Positions 26,540-38,150 of a stretch of DNA of 64,000 nucleotides are shown here, piece after piece; positions within the stretch are counted from its first letter, which is position 1, and each line of letters begins with the position of its first letter. Both the position numbers and the translations under genes were made by a program. The DNA comes from an uncultured Bacillota bacterium. GTDB lineage: Bacteria; Bacillota; Clostridia; Lachnospirales; Lachnospiraceae. The stretch covers positions 1 to 64,000 of the forward strand of contig CASEXH010000017.1 in the NCBI GenBank assembly GCA_949291945.1, in the 5' to 3' direction. The notes beneath the pieces are model-generated. The model had not been told where the DNA came from, ran no database searches, and saw only the letters and a list, made by a program, of their open reading frames with translations.

Positions 26540-27157
26540 TCAGAAAAATTCCCGCAGTTTCAGAAGCGCATTTTTTTCAATACGTGACACATAAGAGCGG
26601 CTGATGTTCAGCCGCTTTGCTATTTCCCTCTGAGTCAGCTCCTCTTTGCCATAGAGCCCATAGCGGAGGGTGACGATCTCCTGTTCTCTGGCAGAGAGGA
26701 TTCTGGGAAGAAGCTGATAGAGATAGCGGATATCCTGTTTCAGAGAATAATTCTTTACCACATCTACCGGTTCTGACTCGATCACGTCCAGAAGGCTGAT
26801 CTCATTTCCTTCTTTGTCTGTACCGATAGGCTCATAAAGAGATACTTCTTTGCTGGATTTTTTCTTTGAGCGAAGGAGCATTAAAAGCTCATTGTCAATA
26901 CATCTTGCCGCATAGGTAGAGAGCCTGCTTGCTTTTTGAAAATCAAAGGTCTGTATAGCCTTGATCAAACCGATCGTTCCAATGGAGATCAGATCATCTG
27001 AATCTTCCCCAGCTCCCTGATATTTCTTGACAATATGTGCAACCAGACGTAGATTTCTCTGGATCAGAATGTCTTTCGCTTCCATGCTGCCCTGTTTGTA
27101 TTCCTGAAGATAATGTCTTTCCTCTTCCGGAGTCAGGGGCTTTAGAAATGTATTCAC
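26540..27157 (-). CDS. sigK: RNA polymerase sporulation sigma factor SigK
   Basis: Late mother-cell sigma factor of sporulation. The 205-residue protein has region 2 (RNLRLVAHIVKKY, DDLISIGTIGLIKAI, STYAARCIDNELLM), the linker EPIGTDKEGNEISLLDV typical of SigK, and region 4 with helix-turn-helix TQREIAKRLNISRSYVSRIEKNAL. The start is GTG at 27157; the upstream frame has no ATG before a stop. It begins at NTFLKPLTPEEERHYL, so it lacks the roughly 20-residue membrane pro-sequence of Bacillus pro-SigK, and it is not interrupted by a skin element. Confidence 0.93.
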   Translation of the reverse strand: MNTFLKPLTPEEERHYLQEYKQGSMEAKDILIQRNLRLVAHIVKKYQGAGEDSDDLISIGTIGLIKAIQTFDFQKASRLSTYAARCIDNELLMLLRSKKKSSKEVSLYEPIGTDKEGNEISLLDVIESEPVDVVKNYSLKQDIRYLYQLLPRILSAREQEIVTLRYGLYGKEELTQREIAKRLNISRSYVSRIEKNALLKLREFF

Positions 27158-27301
27158 ACAAGCATACCTCGGGGGAATTTAATTCTAGTTTATGTAAGGA
27201 CGTAGGATTTTGTGCTTTTCCACCATAAATTTACTTTTGTGCAAAATGAGTATTGTGTGGATATAAAAATAAAGATATGATTATAATATAAAATCGATAT
27301 A

Positions 27302-27492
27302 AAGGAGGCGAAGAAAATGGAGAGGGTGATGGTGTGTTTATGAATGTTAATGCCTTTGAAAGAAGAGAACAGGCTTTGGAACTGCGGTTAAAGGTCCTTC
27401 AGGCGGAAGAAGAGCGCCTGAGAGGAGAAAAGACCAGAAGTATTCAGGAAGCGAGAAGGGAGTTAAAAGAACGTGCAGGAACAACATTATAG
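27302..27492 (+). pseudogene. Phd/YefM-type antitoxin remnant (C-terminal part)
   Basis: Frame through ATG 27340 reads ENGEGDGVFMNVNAFERREQ...EEERLRGEKTRSIQEARRELKER and stops at 27492, matching the C-terminal half of Phd/YefM antitoxins (the usual NGEGDLVVMS...FE block and toxin-wrapping helix). The N-terminal DNA-binding half is missing; the frame upstream is cut off near 27302. It lies directly before a broken ParE toxin in the normal antitoxin-toxin order. Confidence 0.7.
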
Positions 27493-27672
27493 TGTAAAAA
27501 TCTTGCCAACGGCCTGGGAGGATCTGAAAAGGATCATAAGCGGCTGAATGACCAAGGATATAGGATGATCATATGGCAGTGGTTTGTCTCAATATACCGT
27601 CAGTTTGGAGAAAAAATCTATATTTATCATATCGCTAATACAGAGACCGAGTATACGAAATTATTTCATTAA
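27473..27672 (+). pseudogene. RelE/ParE-type toxin remnant with internal deletion and frameshift
   Basis: From GTG 27473, overlapping the antitoxin end, the frame reads QEQHYSVKILPTAWEDLKRI and hits TGA at 27545-27547. In another frame from 27547 it resumes NDQGYRMII...VSIYRQF, then EKIYIYHIANTETEYTKLFH to TAA 27672. These are the N-terminal strand-helix and the C-terminal strands of a ParE/RelE toxin; about 30-40 residues between them are lost. The product cannot be functional. Confidence 0.75.
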
Positions 27673-27743
27673 AATTCTTTAAAATACGGCAGTTCTGCCG
27701 AAAAATTCCCAAAATCAGAAAACTGAAAAGAATACAGAACAGT

Positions 27744-27843
27744 GTGCTGTGCCACTCACATTTTGCATAAGAACTTGCCTGAAAGTGAATGATACAGCAC
27801 GCTAAGGGGGACAGAACTCTTTCACACAGAAAGTTCTGCTGTC
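27744..27843. other. Two nested/adjacent inverted repeats upstream of comM
   Basis: GTGCTGT (27744-27750) faces ACAGCAC (27794-27800), with CACTCAC/GTGA pairing inside. A second hairpin GACAGAACT / AGTTCTGCTGTC spans 27810-27843, 30 bp before the comM ribosome site. A small perfect CGGCAG/CTGCCG hairpin lies at 27687-27700. Together with the decayed toxin-antitoxin pair they fill the 723-bp gap between sigK and comM. Function unknown. Confidence 0.5.
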
Positions 27844-27880
27844 TTTGTGTGGAATCACTTCCCCCTGGAAAGGAGGCACT

Positions 27881-29446
27881 ATGTACAGCAGCGTTTTATC
27901 AGCGACAATTTCCGGTGTGGAAGGAGTACCGGTATTGGTGGAGGCAGACGTAAGCAATGGTCTGCCGGTATTTTCTATGGTGGGATATCTTTCATCAAGA
28001 GTCCGGGAAGCCCAGGAACGGGTGTGGACAGCTCTGAGAAATACTGGATTGTCTTTTACTCCTAAAAGGATTACCGTGAATCTTTCGCCGGCAGACATAC
28101 GCAAGGAGGGAACCAGATTTGATCTCCCCATTGCAGCGGCTCTTCTGGGAGCCTTCGGATATCTGGAAACAGATAAACTCCAGGGAGTCTGCATGGCAGG
28201 GGAACTGGGACTTAACGGTGAGATCAAAGGAGTCCGTGGAATCCTGCCCATTGTGGATACGGCGGTGAGAAACGGATGCCGGTTTTGCATTATCCCCGCT
28301 GCAAATCTTACAGAAACACGGGAATTTTCCGGGATCAGGATATTGGGAGTGGAAAGCTTGGCGGAATTTATGGAACATGCAAAGATGGAAGAATGGGGAA
28401 TTCCGGAACCGCAGGTTTTGAGAGAAAACAAAGGAGAAAAGCCCGGGGAAGAAAAAGGGGGCCGGGCAGAAGAGGAAGAAGAGTATCAGGAGGATTTCAC
28501 AGATATTTTTGGACAGGAAGCGGCTAAGAGAGCGGCGGTGATCGCAGCGGCCGGATTTCATAATATTCTTTTTATCGGGACAAAGGGAGCAGGAAAGACT
28601 ATGATCGCCAACAGGCTGCCATCTATATTTCCTCCTCTCGACAAAGAAGAAAGTATGGAACTGTCCAGGATCTACAGTGTTGCAGGGCTTTTGGGAAAGC
28701 AAAAATCTATGATACGGACAAGACCTTTTCGAAATCCCCATCATACGGCTACGGCCAAGGCCCTGGCCGGAGGAGGGGCTTATCCTCTGCCGGGGGAGAT
28801 CACCCTGGCTCATAAGGGGATCCTGTTTCTGGATGAACTGCCGGAATTCTCCAGATCAGCCCTGGAGATACTGCGGCAGCCTCTGGAACAGGGGAAAATT
28901 TATATTTCAAGGGTTCATGGAAACTATGAGTTTCCAGCAGATTTCTTATTGGCAGCAGCTATGAATCCCTGTCCCTGCGGCTATTATCCAGACAGAAACC
29001 GCTGTTCCTGCACCCGCCACCAGGTAGAGGCTTATCTGGGTAAGATCAGCGGACCGCTGCTGGACCGTTTTGATATCTGTACAGAAATGCGGGAGGTTCC
29101 GGGAGAAAAAATAAGAAAAGGAAGATCGGGGAAAACATCAGAGGAGATCCGCAGGGAAGTGCAGCGGGTCCATGAGATTCAGAAAGAAAGATACAAGGGA
29201 ACAAAGATAAGATTTAACAGCCGGCTGTCAGGAAAAGAGACAGAGAAATATTGTGTGATGGATAGACCGGCAGACAGACTTCTGACAAAAGTATATACAA
29301 AACTGGGCCTCAGTGTGAGAGGATACTATAAGATATTAAAGACATCCAGAACCATTGCAGATCTGGACAACAGTGATAAGATCCGGGAAAACCATGTCAG
29401 CGAAGCAGTATGCTACCGGGCAATTGACAAAAAATACTGGAAATAA
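27881..29446 (+). CDS. comM: YifB/ComM family Mg-chelatase-like AAA+ ATPase
   Basis: ATG 27881 has AAAGGAGG seven bases upstream, so the longer frame from 27845 is not used. The 521-residue protein has the N-terminal ChlI-like domain (PVFSMVGYLSSRVREAQERV, ITVNLSPADIRKEG), the AAA+ Mg-chelatase domain with Walker A FIGTKGAGKTM and Walker B GILFLDELPEF, and the C-terminal domain with ISGPLLDRFD. ComM relatives are helicases that promote branch migration during natural transformation. It is followed by dprA, another transformation gene. Confidence 0.94.
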   Translation: MYSSVLSATISGVEGVPVLVEADVSNGLPVFSMVGYLSSRVREAQERVWTALRNTGLSFTPKRITVNLSPADIRKEGTRFDLPIAAALLGAFGYLETDKLQGVCMAGELGLNGEIKGVRGILPIVDTAVRNGCRFCIIPAANLTETREFSGIRILGVESLAEFMEHAKMEEWGIPEPQVLRENKGEKPGEEKGGRAEEEEEYQEDFTDIFGQEAAKRAAVIAAAGFHNILFIGTKGAGKTMIANRLPSIFPPLDKEESMELSRIYSVAGLLGKQKSMIRTRPFRNPHHTATAKALAGGGAYPLPGEITLAHKGILFLDELPEFSRSALEILRQPLEQGKIYISRVHGNYEFPADFLLAAAMNPCPCGYYPDRNRCSCTRHQVEAYLGKISGPLLDRFDICTEMREVPGEKIRKGRSGKTSEEIRREVQRVHEIQKERYKGTKIRFNSRLSGKETEKYCVMDRPADRLLTKVYTKLGLSVRGYYKILKTSRTIADLDNSDKIRENHVSEAVCYRAIDKKYWK

Positions 29447-29463
29447 AAGAGGAGAGGATACAT

Positions 29464-30351
29464 ATGATGGAAGAAAGAAGCAGAGAATGGAAGTGCAGGA
29501 GAGAAGAGACATGTTATCCGGAAAAACTGAATGTTTATAAATCCATGCCCCAGGTGCTTTATGTCAGAGGCAGACTGCCGGACCCTGAGAAGCCGGCAGT
29601 GGCAGTGGTAGGAGCCAGGGCCTGCAGCAGATATGGAGAACAGCAGGCGTACCGGTTTGGAAAAATCCTCGGTGAGAACGGTGTTCAGGTCATCAGCGGA
29701 CTTGCCAGAGGGATCGACGGCATGGCGCACAAGGGAGCTTTAGATGGAGGTGGAAGGACCTTTGCAGTTCTGGGCTGTGGAACGGACATCTGTTATCCTG
29801 CAGAACACCGGGAACTTTATGATAGAATGAAAGACGGCCAGGGAGGGATCTTATCAGAATTTCCAGGAAAAACCCCTCCTTATGGGAAAAACTTCCCAAG
29901 GCGGAACCGGATCATCAGCGCTCTGGCAGATCTGGTACTGGTGATCGAAGCCAGAAAAAGGAGCGGATCCCTCATCACAGCAGGTTTTGCTCTGGAACAG
30001 GGAAAGACAGTTTATGCTCTGCCGGGAAGAGTAGGAGATGTTTTAAGCGAGGGGTGTAATCTTCTGATCGCAGATGGAGCAGGGATTGCATGTTCCCCGG
30101 AAATGCTCCTGGAAGAGCTGGGAATAAGCTATGAAAGAAAGGTTAATTTCAGGCAAAATTCAAAGATAAGACTTGCAAGCCAGGAAGAAATGGTGTATAG
30201 TTGTCTGGATTTCCAACCAAAGAATATAGAAGAAATTTATCAGGAAACCGATTTAGATACAAGAATCATTGCAGAAGTTTTATTGAAATTAGAGCTTGAC
30301 GGGCTTATTACAGAGCCAGCCAAGAATTACTATGCCAGAGCAGGAGGTTGA
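29464..30351 (+). CDS. dprA: DNA-processing protein DprA
   Basis: DprA binds incoming single-stranded DNA and loads RecA in transformation. The 295-residue protein has the Rossmann-like DprA domain: VAVVGARACSRYGEQ, VISGLARGIDGMAHKGAL, FAVLGCGTDICYPAEH, PPYGKNFPRRNRIISAL and EARKRSGSLITAGFALEQG, then a C-terminal winged-helix segment. The N-terminal extension is shorter than in Streptococcus, but the core is complete. Start ATG 29464 lies 17 bp behind comM, and topA starts 1 bp after its stop. Confidence 0.95.
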   Translation: MMEERSREWKCRREETCYPEKLNVYKSMPQVLYVRGRLPDPEKPAVAVVGARACSRYGEQQAYRFGKILGENGVQVISGLARGIDGMAHKGALDGGGRTFAVLGCGTDICYPAEHRELYDRMKDGQGGILSEFPGKTPPYGKNFPRRNRIISALADLVLVIEARKRSGSLITAGFALEQGKTVYALPGRVGDVLSEGCNLLIADGAGIACSPEMLLEELGISYERKVNFRQNSKIRLASQEEMVYSCLDFQPKNIEEIYQETDLDTRIIAEVLLKLELDGLITEPAKNYYARAGG

Positions 30352-30352
30352 C

Positions 30353-32449
30353 ATGGCGAAATATCTGGTAATTGTGGAATCACCGGCAAAGGTAAAGACA
30401 ATTAAAAAATTTCTGGGCCCGAATTATGAGGTAATGGCTTCCAACGGCCACGTGCGGGATCTTCCCAAGAGCCAGCTTGGCTTTGACGTGGAAAATGATT
30501 ATGAGCCTAAGTATATTACGATCAGAGGAAAAGGAGATATTCTGGCAGCTCTTCGGAAAGCAGCAAAAAAAGCAGATAAGGTCTATCTGGCGACGGACCC
30601 TGACCGGGAAGGAGAGGCCATATCCTGGCACCTTTCTTATGCCCTGAAGCTGGACAAGAAAAAAATGCGTCGGATTACCTTTAACGAGATCACAAAAAGC
30701 GCAGTAAAGGCTTCTATCAAGGAAGCAAGAGATATCAACATGAATCTGGTAGATGCCCAGCAGGCCAGGAGAGTCCTGGACCGTATGGTCGGATACGAGA
30801 TCAGTCCACTTCTCTGGGAAAAAGTAAAGCGGGGCTTAAGCGCCGGCCGTGTGCAGTCTGTAGCACTTCGTATCATTGGAGACCGGGAGGAAGAAATCAG
30901 CCGTTTTATTCCGGAAGAATACTGGACCCTGGATGGAGAGTTCAGCATAGAAGGGGAGAAAAAACCCCTTATTGCCAAGTTTTACGGAAACAAAAGCAAG
31001 AAGATCACCATACACTCCAGAGAGGAACTGGATAAGATCTTAAAAGAACTTCAGGGAGTATCCTACAGGATCGCAGAAGTAAAAAAGGGTGAAAGGAACA
31101 AGAAGGCACCCCTGCCTTTTACCACCAGTACCCTTCAGCAGGAGGCTTCCAAGGTGCTGAACTTTTCCACCCAGAAGACCATGAGACTGGCTCAGCAGCT
31201 TTATGAAGGCGTGGATATCAAGGGCAGCGGAACCGTGGGTCTGATCACTTACCTGCGTACGGACTCCACCCGTATCTCAGAAGAGGCAGACCAGAATGCC
31301 AGAGAATATATTGCTGCTCAGTATGGAAAAGAATATGTGGCAGACGCAGAAAAGAAAAGTGATAACGGCAAACGAATCCAGGATGCCCATGAAGCCATTC
31401 GCCCTACAGATATTTCCAGACTGCCGGCGCAGGTAAAGGAGTCTCTATCCAGAGATCAGTTCCGCCTGTATCAGCTGATCTGGAAGCGGTTTACTGCCAG
31501 CAGGATGCAGCAGGCCAGGTATGAGACTACCTCGGTAAAGGTGCAGGGAGGAGAATACTATTTTACAGCTTCTGCTTCCAAACGAAAATTCGACGGGTTT
31601 ATGGCGGTATATACCCAGGAAGATGAGGAAAAGCAGGAAAATCAGCTTTTCGCCAAGAATCTGGAGGAGGATACCCAGATCAGTCTGAAAGGCCTGAAGG
31701 AGCAGCAGCATTTCACCCAGCCTCCGGCACATTACACAGAGGCAGCCCTGGTCAAGACTCTGGAAGAACTGGGGATCGGACGACCAAGCACTTATGCCCC
31801 TACGATCACGACGATCATTGCAAGACGGTATGTGGCAAAGGAAAATAAGAATCTTTATATGACAGAACTGGGAGAAGTGGTTAACAAGATTATGAAAGAA
31901 GCTTTCCCCAGTATTGTGGATGTAAACTTTACTGCTACTATGGAGCAGCTTCTGGATGGGGTAGAGGAAGGAAAAGTCCAGTGGAAAACGGTGATCCGGA
32001 ATTTCTATCCGGATTTGGAAGAAGCAGTTAAAAAAGCCAGACAGGAACTGGAACAGGTGAAGATCGAGGATGAAGTTACAGACGTGATCTGCGAGCAGTG
32101 CGGAAGAAATATGGTGGTGAAATACGGCCCCCATGGAAAATTTCTTGCCTGTCCGGGATTTCCTGAATGTAAGAATACCAAACCGTATTTGGAAAAGATC
32201 GGCGTTCCCTGTCCCCTTTGCGGCAAGGATGTAGTGATCAGAAGAAGCAAAAAAGGCCGTATTTATTATGGCTGTGAGAACAATCCGGACTGCGAGTTTA
32301 TGTCCTGGCAGAAACCTTCCAAAGAGAAATGTCCCTCCTGCCAGAGCTATATGGTAGAAAAGGGAAATAAATTGGTTTGTTCCAACAAGCAGTGCGGTTA
32401 TGTAATGATGAAACCAAAAGAACAAGATCTGGAAAACAGCATTGCCTGA
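30353..32449 (+). CDS. topA: DNA topoisomerase I
   Basis: Type IA topoisomerase that relaxes negative supercoils. ATG 30353 is chosen because AGGAGG precedes it and MAKYLVIVESPAKVKTIKK is the standard N-terminus; the frame is open further upstream within dprA. The 698-residue protein has the TOPRIM domain (VESPAKVKTI, ATDPDREGEAISWHL), active-site Tyr300 in ITYLRTDSTRIS, and three C-terminal four-cysteine zinc ribbons (CEQCG...CPGFPEC, CPLCG...CENNPDC, CPSCQ...CSNKQC). dprA-topA-codY is a common Firmicute order. Confidence 0.98.
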   Translation: MAKYLVIVESPAKVKTIKKFLGPNYEVMASNGHVRDLPKSQLGFDVENDYEPKYITIRGKGDILAALRKAAKKADKVYLATDPDREGEAISWHLSYALKLDKKKMRRITFNEITKSAVKASIKEARDINMNLVDAQQARRVLDRMVGYEISPLLWEKVKRGLSAGRVQSVALRIIGDREEEISRFIPEEYWTLDGEFSIEGEKKPLIAKFYGNKSKKITIHSREELDKILKELQGVSYRIAEVKKGERNKKAPLPFTTSTLQQEASKVLNFSTQKTMRLAQQLYEGVDIKGSGTVGLITYLRTDSTRISEEADQNAREYIAAQYGKEYVADAEKKSDNGKRIQDAHEAIRPTDISRLPAQVKESLSRDQFRLYQLIWKRFTASRMQQARYETTSVKVQGGEYYFTASASKRKFDGFMAVYTQEDEEKQENQLFAKNLEEDTQISLKGLKEQQHFTQPPAHYTEAALVKTLEELGIGRPSTYAPTITTIIARRYVAKENKNLYMTELGEVVNKIMKEAFPSIVDVNFTATMEQLLDGVEEGKVQWKTVIRNFYPDLEEAVKKARQELEQVKIEDEVTDVICEQCGRNMVVKYGPHGKFLACPGFPECKNTKPYLEKIGVPCPLCGKDVVIRRSKKGRIYYGCENNPDCEFMSWQKPSKEKCPSCQSYMVEKGNKLVCSNKQCGYVMMKPKEQDLENSIA

Positions 32450-32456
32450 AATACTT

Positions 32457-32531
32457 AAGGAGCGGAGTTGCTTCATTAAATGTATAAATATTCTCGATAT
32501 GTTTAATGAGACAGCTCCACTCCTTTTTTAA
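32457..32531 (+). terminator. Intrinsic terminator after topA
   Basis: A long stem built from AAGGAGCGGAGTTGCTTCATTAAA and its near complement TTTAATGAGACAGCTCCACTCC, followed by seven T. Confidence 0.85.
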
Positions 32532-32629
32532 TGTAAAAAGATGAAATAGTCTGGAAAAAGTGAAAACATTACCTAATGAAGGAATTATTAGAAAACGGAT
32601 AAAAAGACTGAAAATAGAAAAACTATACA

Positions 32630-32658
32630 TTGATTTCAGAATAGTTGTATGCTAAAAT
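32630..32658 (+). promoter_or_regulatory. Promoter of codY
   Basis: TTGATT at 32630-32635, 17-bp spacer, TAAAAT at 32653-32658 with an extended TGC. A poor CodY-box-like stretch (about 5 mismatches to AATTTTCWGAAAATT) overlaps it; autoregulation is only a possibility. Confidence 0.65.
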
Positions 32659-32748
32659 GAATAGTATAAACAGAAAGTATGGATGCCGTCAGGCTGTCAG
32701 CTTATAATTTGAGCTGCTTTGACAAGATCACAGGAAAGGAGGTTCGCC

Positions 32749-33537
32749 ATGAGCGTACAATTATTAGATAAGACCAGAAAGATTAATAAGCTTCTTCATA
32801 ATAACCATGCCTCGAAAGTCCTTTTTAATGATATCTGCGAAGTCATGGTAGAAACATTGGATTCAAATATTCTGGTAATCAGCAGAAAGGGAAAGGTACT
32901 GGGAGTAGGCACCTGTCCTGGCGTGGAGGAGATCAATGAACTGATCGACAGCGAGGTAGGCGGTTATATTGACAAGCTGTTAAATGAAAGACTTCTGGGT
33001 GTATTGTCCACCAAGGAAAATGTAAATCTGGAGACCCTGGGATTTGAAAGTGAAAATATCGGCCGTTATGTTGCCATTATCAGTCCCATCGATATAGCAG
33101 GAGAGAGACTGGGAACTTTATTTATGTATCGCAGTGAAAAAACTTATGATATCGAGGATATTATTGTCAGCGAATACGGGACCACTGTGGTAGGTCTGGA
33201 GATGATGCGCTCTGTACATGAAGAGAATGCTGAAGAAAACCGGAAGATCCAGGTGGTAAAATCCGCATTTAATACCCTGTCCTTTTCTGAGCTGGAGGCG
33301 ATTATCCATATCTTTGATGAACTGGATGGAGACGAGGGTATTCTGGTAGCCAGCAAGATCGCAGACCGGGTGGGAATTACACGTTCCGTAATTGTCAATG
33401 CCCTTAGAAAATTTGAAAGTGCAGGGGTTATTGAATCCCGTTCCTCCGGTATGAAAGGAACTTATATCAAAGTCCTCAATGAAGTGATTTTTGATGAACT
33501 GGAAGAGATCAAAAAGAGAAAATTAGTGAAGAAATAA
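32749..33537 (+). CDS. codY: GTP-sensing transcriptional pleiotropic repressor CodY
   Basis: Global regulator that represses amino-acid, nitrogen and stationary-phase genes when GTP and branched-chain amino acids are abundant. ATG 32749 follows AAAGGAGG. The 262-residue protein has the N-terminal GAF ligand domain (LLDKTRKINKLLHNN, NILVISRKGKVLGVG) and the C-terminal winged helix with ASKIADRVGITRSVIVNALRKFESAGVIESRSSGMKGTYIKVLN (split here for length: ASKIADRVGITRSVIVNAL, then KFESAGVIESRSSGMKGTYI). Its own promoter and terminator make it a single-gene unit. Confidence 0.96.
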   Translation: MSVQLLDKTRKINKLLHNNHASKVLFNDICEVMVETLDSNILVISRKGKVLGVGTCPGVEEINELIDSEVGGYIDKLLNERLLGVLSTKENVNLETLGFESENIGRYVAIISPIDIAGERLGTLFMYRSEKTYDIEDIIVSEYGTTVVGLEMMRSVHEENAEENRKIQVVKSAFNTLSFSELEAIIHIFDELDGDEGILVASKIADRVGITRSVIVNALRKFESAGVIESRSSGMKGTYIKVLNEVIFDELEEIKKRKLVKK

Positions 33538-33562
33538 CTGCAAAGAAATCTTTGTAAAGAGA

Positions 33563-33622
33563 AAAGGAGCCATTCCTCAGAAACCGTCTGCGAGAAAGTT
33601 GCTGAGGAATGGTTCCTTTTCT
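33563..33622 (+). terminator. Intrinsic terminator after codY
   Basis: AAAGGAGCCATTCCTCAG pairs with CTGAGGAATGGTTCCTTT, followed by TCTTT. The 337-bp gap 33538-33874 holds this terminator, an AT-rich stretch, and the groES promoter with CIRCE. Confidence 0.85.
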
Positions 33623-33767
33623 TTATCCGGACCTGCAGGAGAGAGCAGATTCCCATAAAATTTTACATAGAATTTATAGAAAAAAGATAAAAATGAGAAA
33701 ACAAGAGAAAATAGAAGAAAATAGAAGATAATATGAAAAATACAAAAAAAACCAGCAATAAATCTAG

Positions 33768-33796
33768 TTGCGAAAACCCAATAAATTAACTAATAT
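33768..33796 (+). promoter_or_regulatory. Promoter of groES-groEL
   Basis: TTGCGA at 33768-33773, 17-bp spacer, TAATAT at 33791-33796; the CIRCE operator begins 11 bp downstream. Confidence 0.7.
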
Positions 33797-33807
33797 ATGA
33801 CTATCGG

Positions 33808-34159
<352 letters not shown>

Positions 34160-34175
34160 TAGAAAACAGTATTGA

Positions 34176-35813
<1,638 letters not shown>

Positions 35814-35845
35814 TCCTGCAGTAAAGAAAAAAGACTGCAGTCAGA

Positions 35846-35906
35846 CTCCCTTCCCAGGCGGACAAGTAAAAATAAAAAGACTTGCTGCCTGGGTGGGGAG
35901 TTTTTT
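35846..35906 (+). terminator. Intrinsic terminator after groEL
   Basis: CTCCCTTCCCAGGCGGACAAGT folds back on ACTTGCTGCCTGGGTGGGGAG, followed by TTTTTT; the T-run is also the first part of the 37-bp repeat. Confidence 0.85.
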
Positions 35907-35937
35907 GTGTGATACGCCCGGCAAGCGGCTGCCGTGC
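35901..35937 (+). repeat. 37-bp intergenic repeat, copy 1
   Basis: Identical over 37 bp to 55643-55679. It begins in the T-run of the groEL terminator, continues GTGTGATACGCCCGG and contains a small CGGCA/TGCCG hairpin. Both copies sit immediately behind a terminator. Confidence 0.8.
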
Positions 35938-36004
35938 TTGCAACAGAAATTTTTTTGTGTTACACTGTTTATCAGAACATAGGAAATAACAGGAGGAACG
36001 TAAG

Positions 36005-36508
36005 ATGACGGACATGTATTCGGAGCTCCTTGTAAAAAAGGAGCAGACCGTGAAAGACCAGGCGATCAAGATCCTGATGATCTTTTTGCTTGTGTTTACA
36101 GCAATAGCAGGATTGATCCTTACCCCTCTGGCTTGGGTACTGACCATTGGCCTTGGCATTGCGGCATATTTTCTGCTGCCGCTTCTGGATCTGGAATATG
36201 AATATGTATTTGTAAACGGGGAACTGGATATAGACCGGATCGCATCAAAAGCCAAGAGAAAGAGAATGAAGAGTTTTGATCTGGCAAAAATGGAGATTAT
36301 GGCACCGGTAAATTCCCACAGAATGGATTACCAGAATCATAATACCAATATGAAGGTTCTGGATTTCTCTTCCGGAAATTCTCAGCATAAGATTTTCGCT
36401 ATGATCATTCCGGATGACACCACAGTATACCGGGTGCTTTTGGAGCCGGACAAAGAGTTGCTGGATAATATCGCAAGAAGCTGTCCGAGAAAAGTTTTTC
36501 TGGATTGA
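36005..36508 (+). CDS. DUF6106-like membrane-associated protein
   Basis: The 167-residue protein has two adjacent membrane helices near the N-terminus (ILMIFLLVFTAIAGLILTP and WVLTIGLGIAAYFLLPLL, residues about 20-61) and a cytosolic domain with EYEYVFVNGELDIDRIASKAKRKRM and VYRVLLEPDKELLDNIA. It resembles Lachnospiraceae proteins annotated DUF6106, of unknown function, often next to guaB. The soluble part recalls a PH-like membrane domain. ACAGGAGGAACG precedes ATG 36005; the guaB promoter overlaps its stop codon. Confidence 0.65.
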   Translation: MTDMYSELLVKKEQTVKDQAIKILMIFLLVFTAIAGLILTPLAWVLTIGLGIAAYFLLPLLDLEYEYVFVNGELDIDRIASKAKRKRMKSFDLAKMEIMAPVNSHRMDYQNHNTNMKVLDFSSGNSQHKIFAMIIPDDTTVYRVLLEPDKELLDNIARSCPRKVFLD

Positions 36509-36533
36509 CAGTTTTGTCGGAATTTGTTATATT
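36505..36533 (+). promoter_or_regulatory. Promoter of guaB
   Basis: Consensus TTGACA at 36505-36510 (overlapping the stop of the upstream gene), 17-bp spacer, TATATT at 36528-36533. Confidence 0.75.
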
Positions 36534-36565
36534 ACTGTACTATAAACAAATTGAAGGGAGAATGA

Positions 36566-38023
<1,458 letters not shown>

Positions 38024-38066
38024 GAGAATAAAACACAGAGATATACGAATTCGAAAATGAGTATAG

Positions 38067-38110
38067 AGCAGAGGGGTTGCTGTATGGAGCAGCGATTCCT
38101 CTGCTTTTTC
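38067..38110 (+). terminator. Intrinsic terminator after guaB
   Basis: AGCAGAGGGGTTGCTG pairs with CAGCGATTCCTCTGCT, followed by TTTTC. Confidence 0.85.
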
Positions 38111-38150
38111 TGACCTTAAAAGAGTCAGCAGAATAAGAGGAAAAGGCTCT

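Noticed and set aside
27158..27880. Skin-like element or prophage next to sigK
   Set aside because: sigK is uninterrupted, and I see no recombinase or attachment repeats; the gap holds only a decayed toxin-antitoxin pair and inverted repeats.
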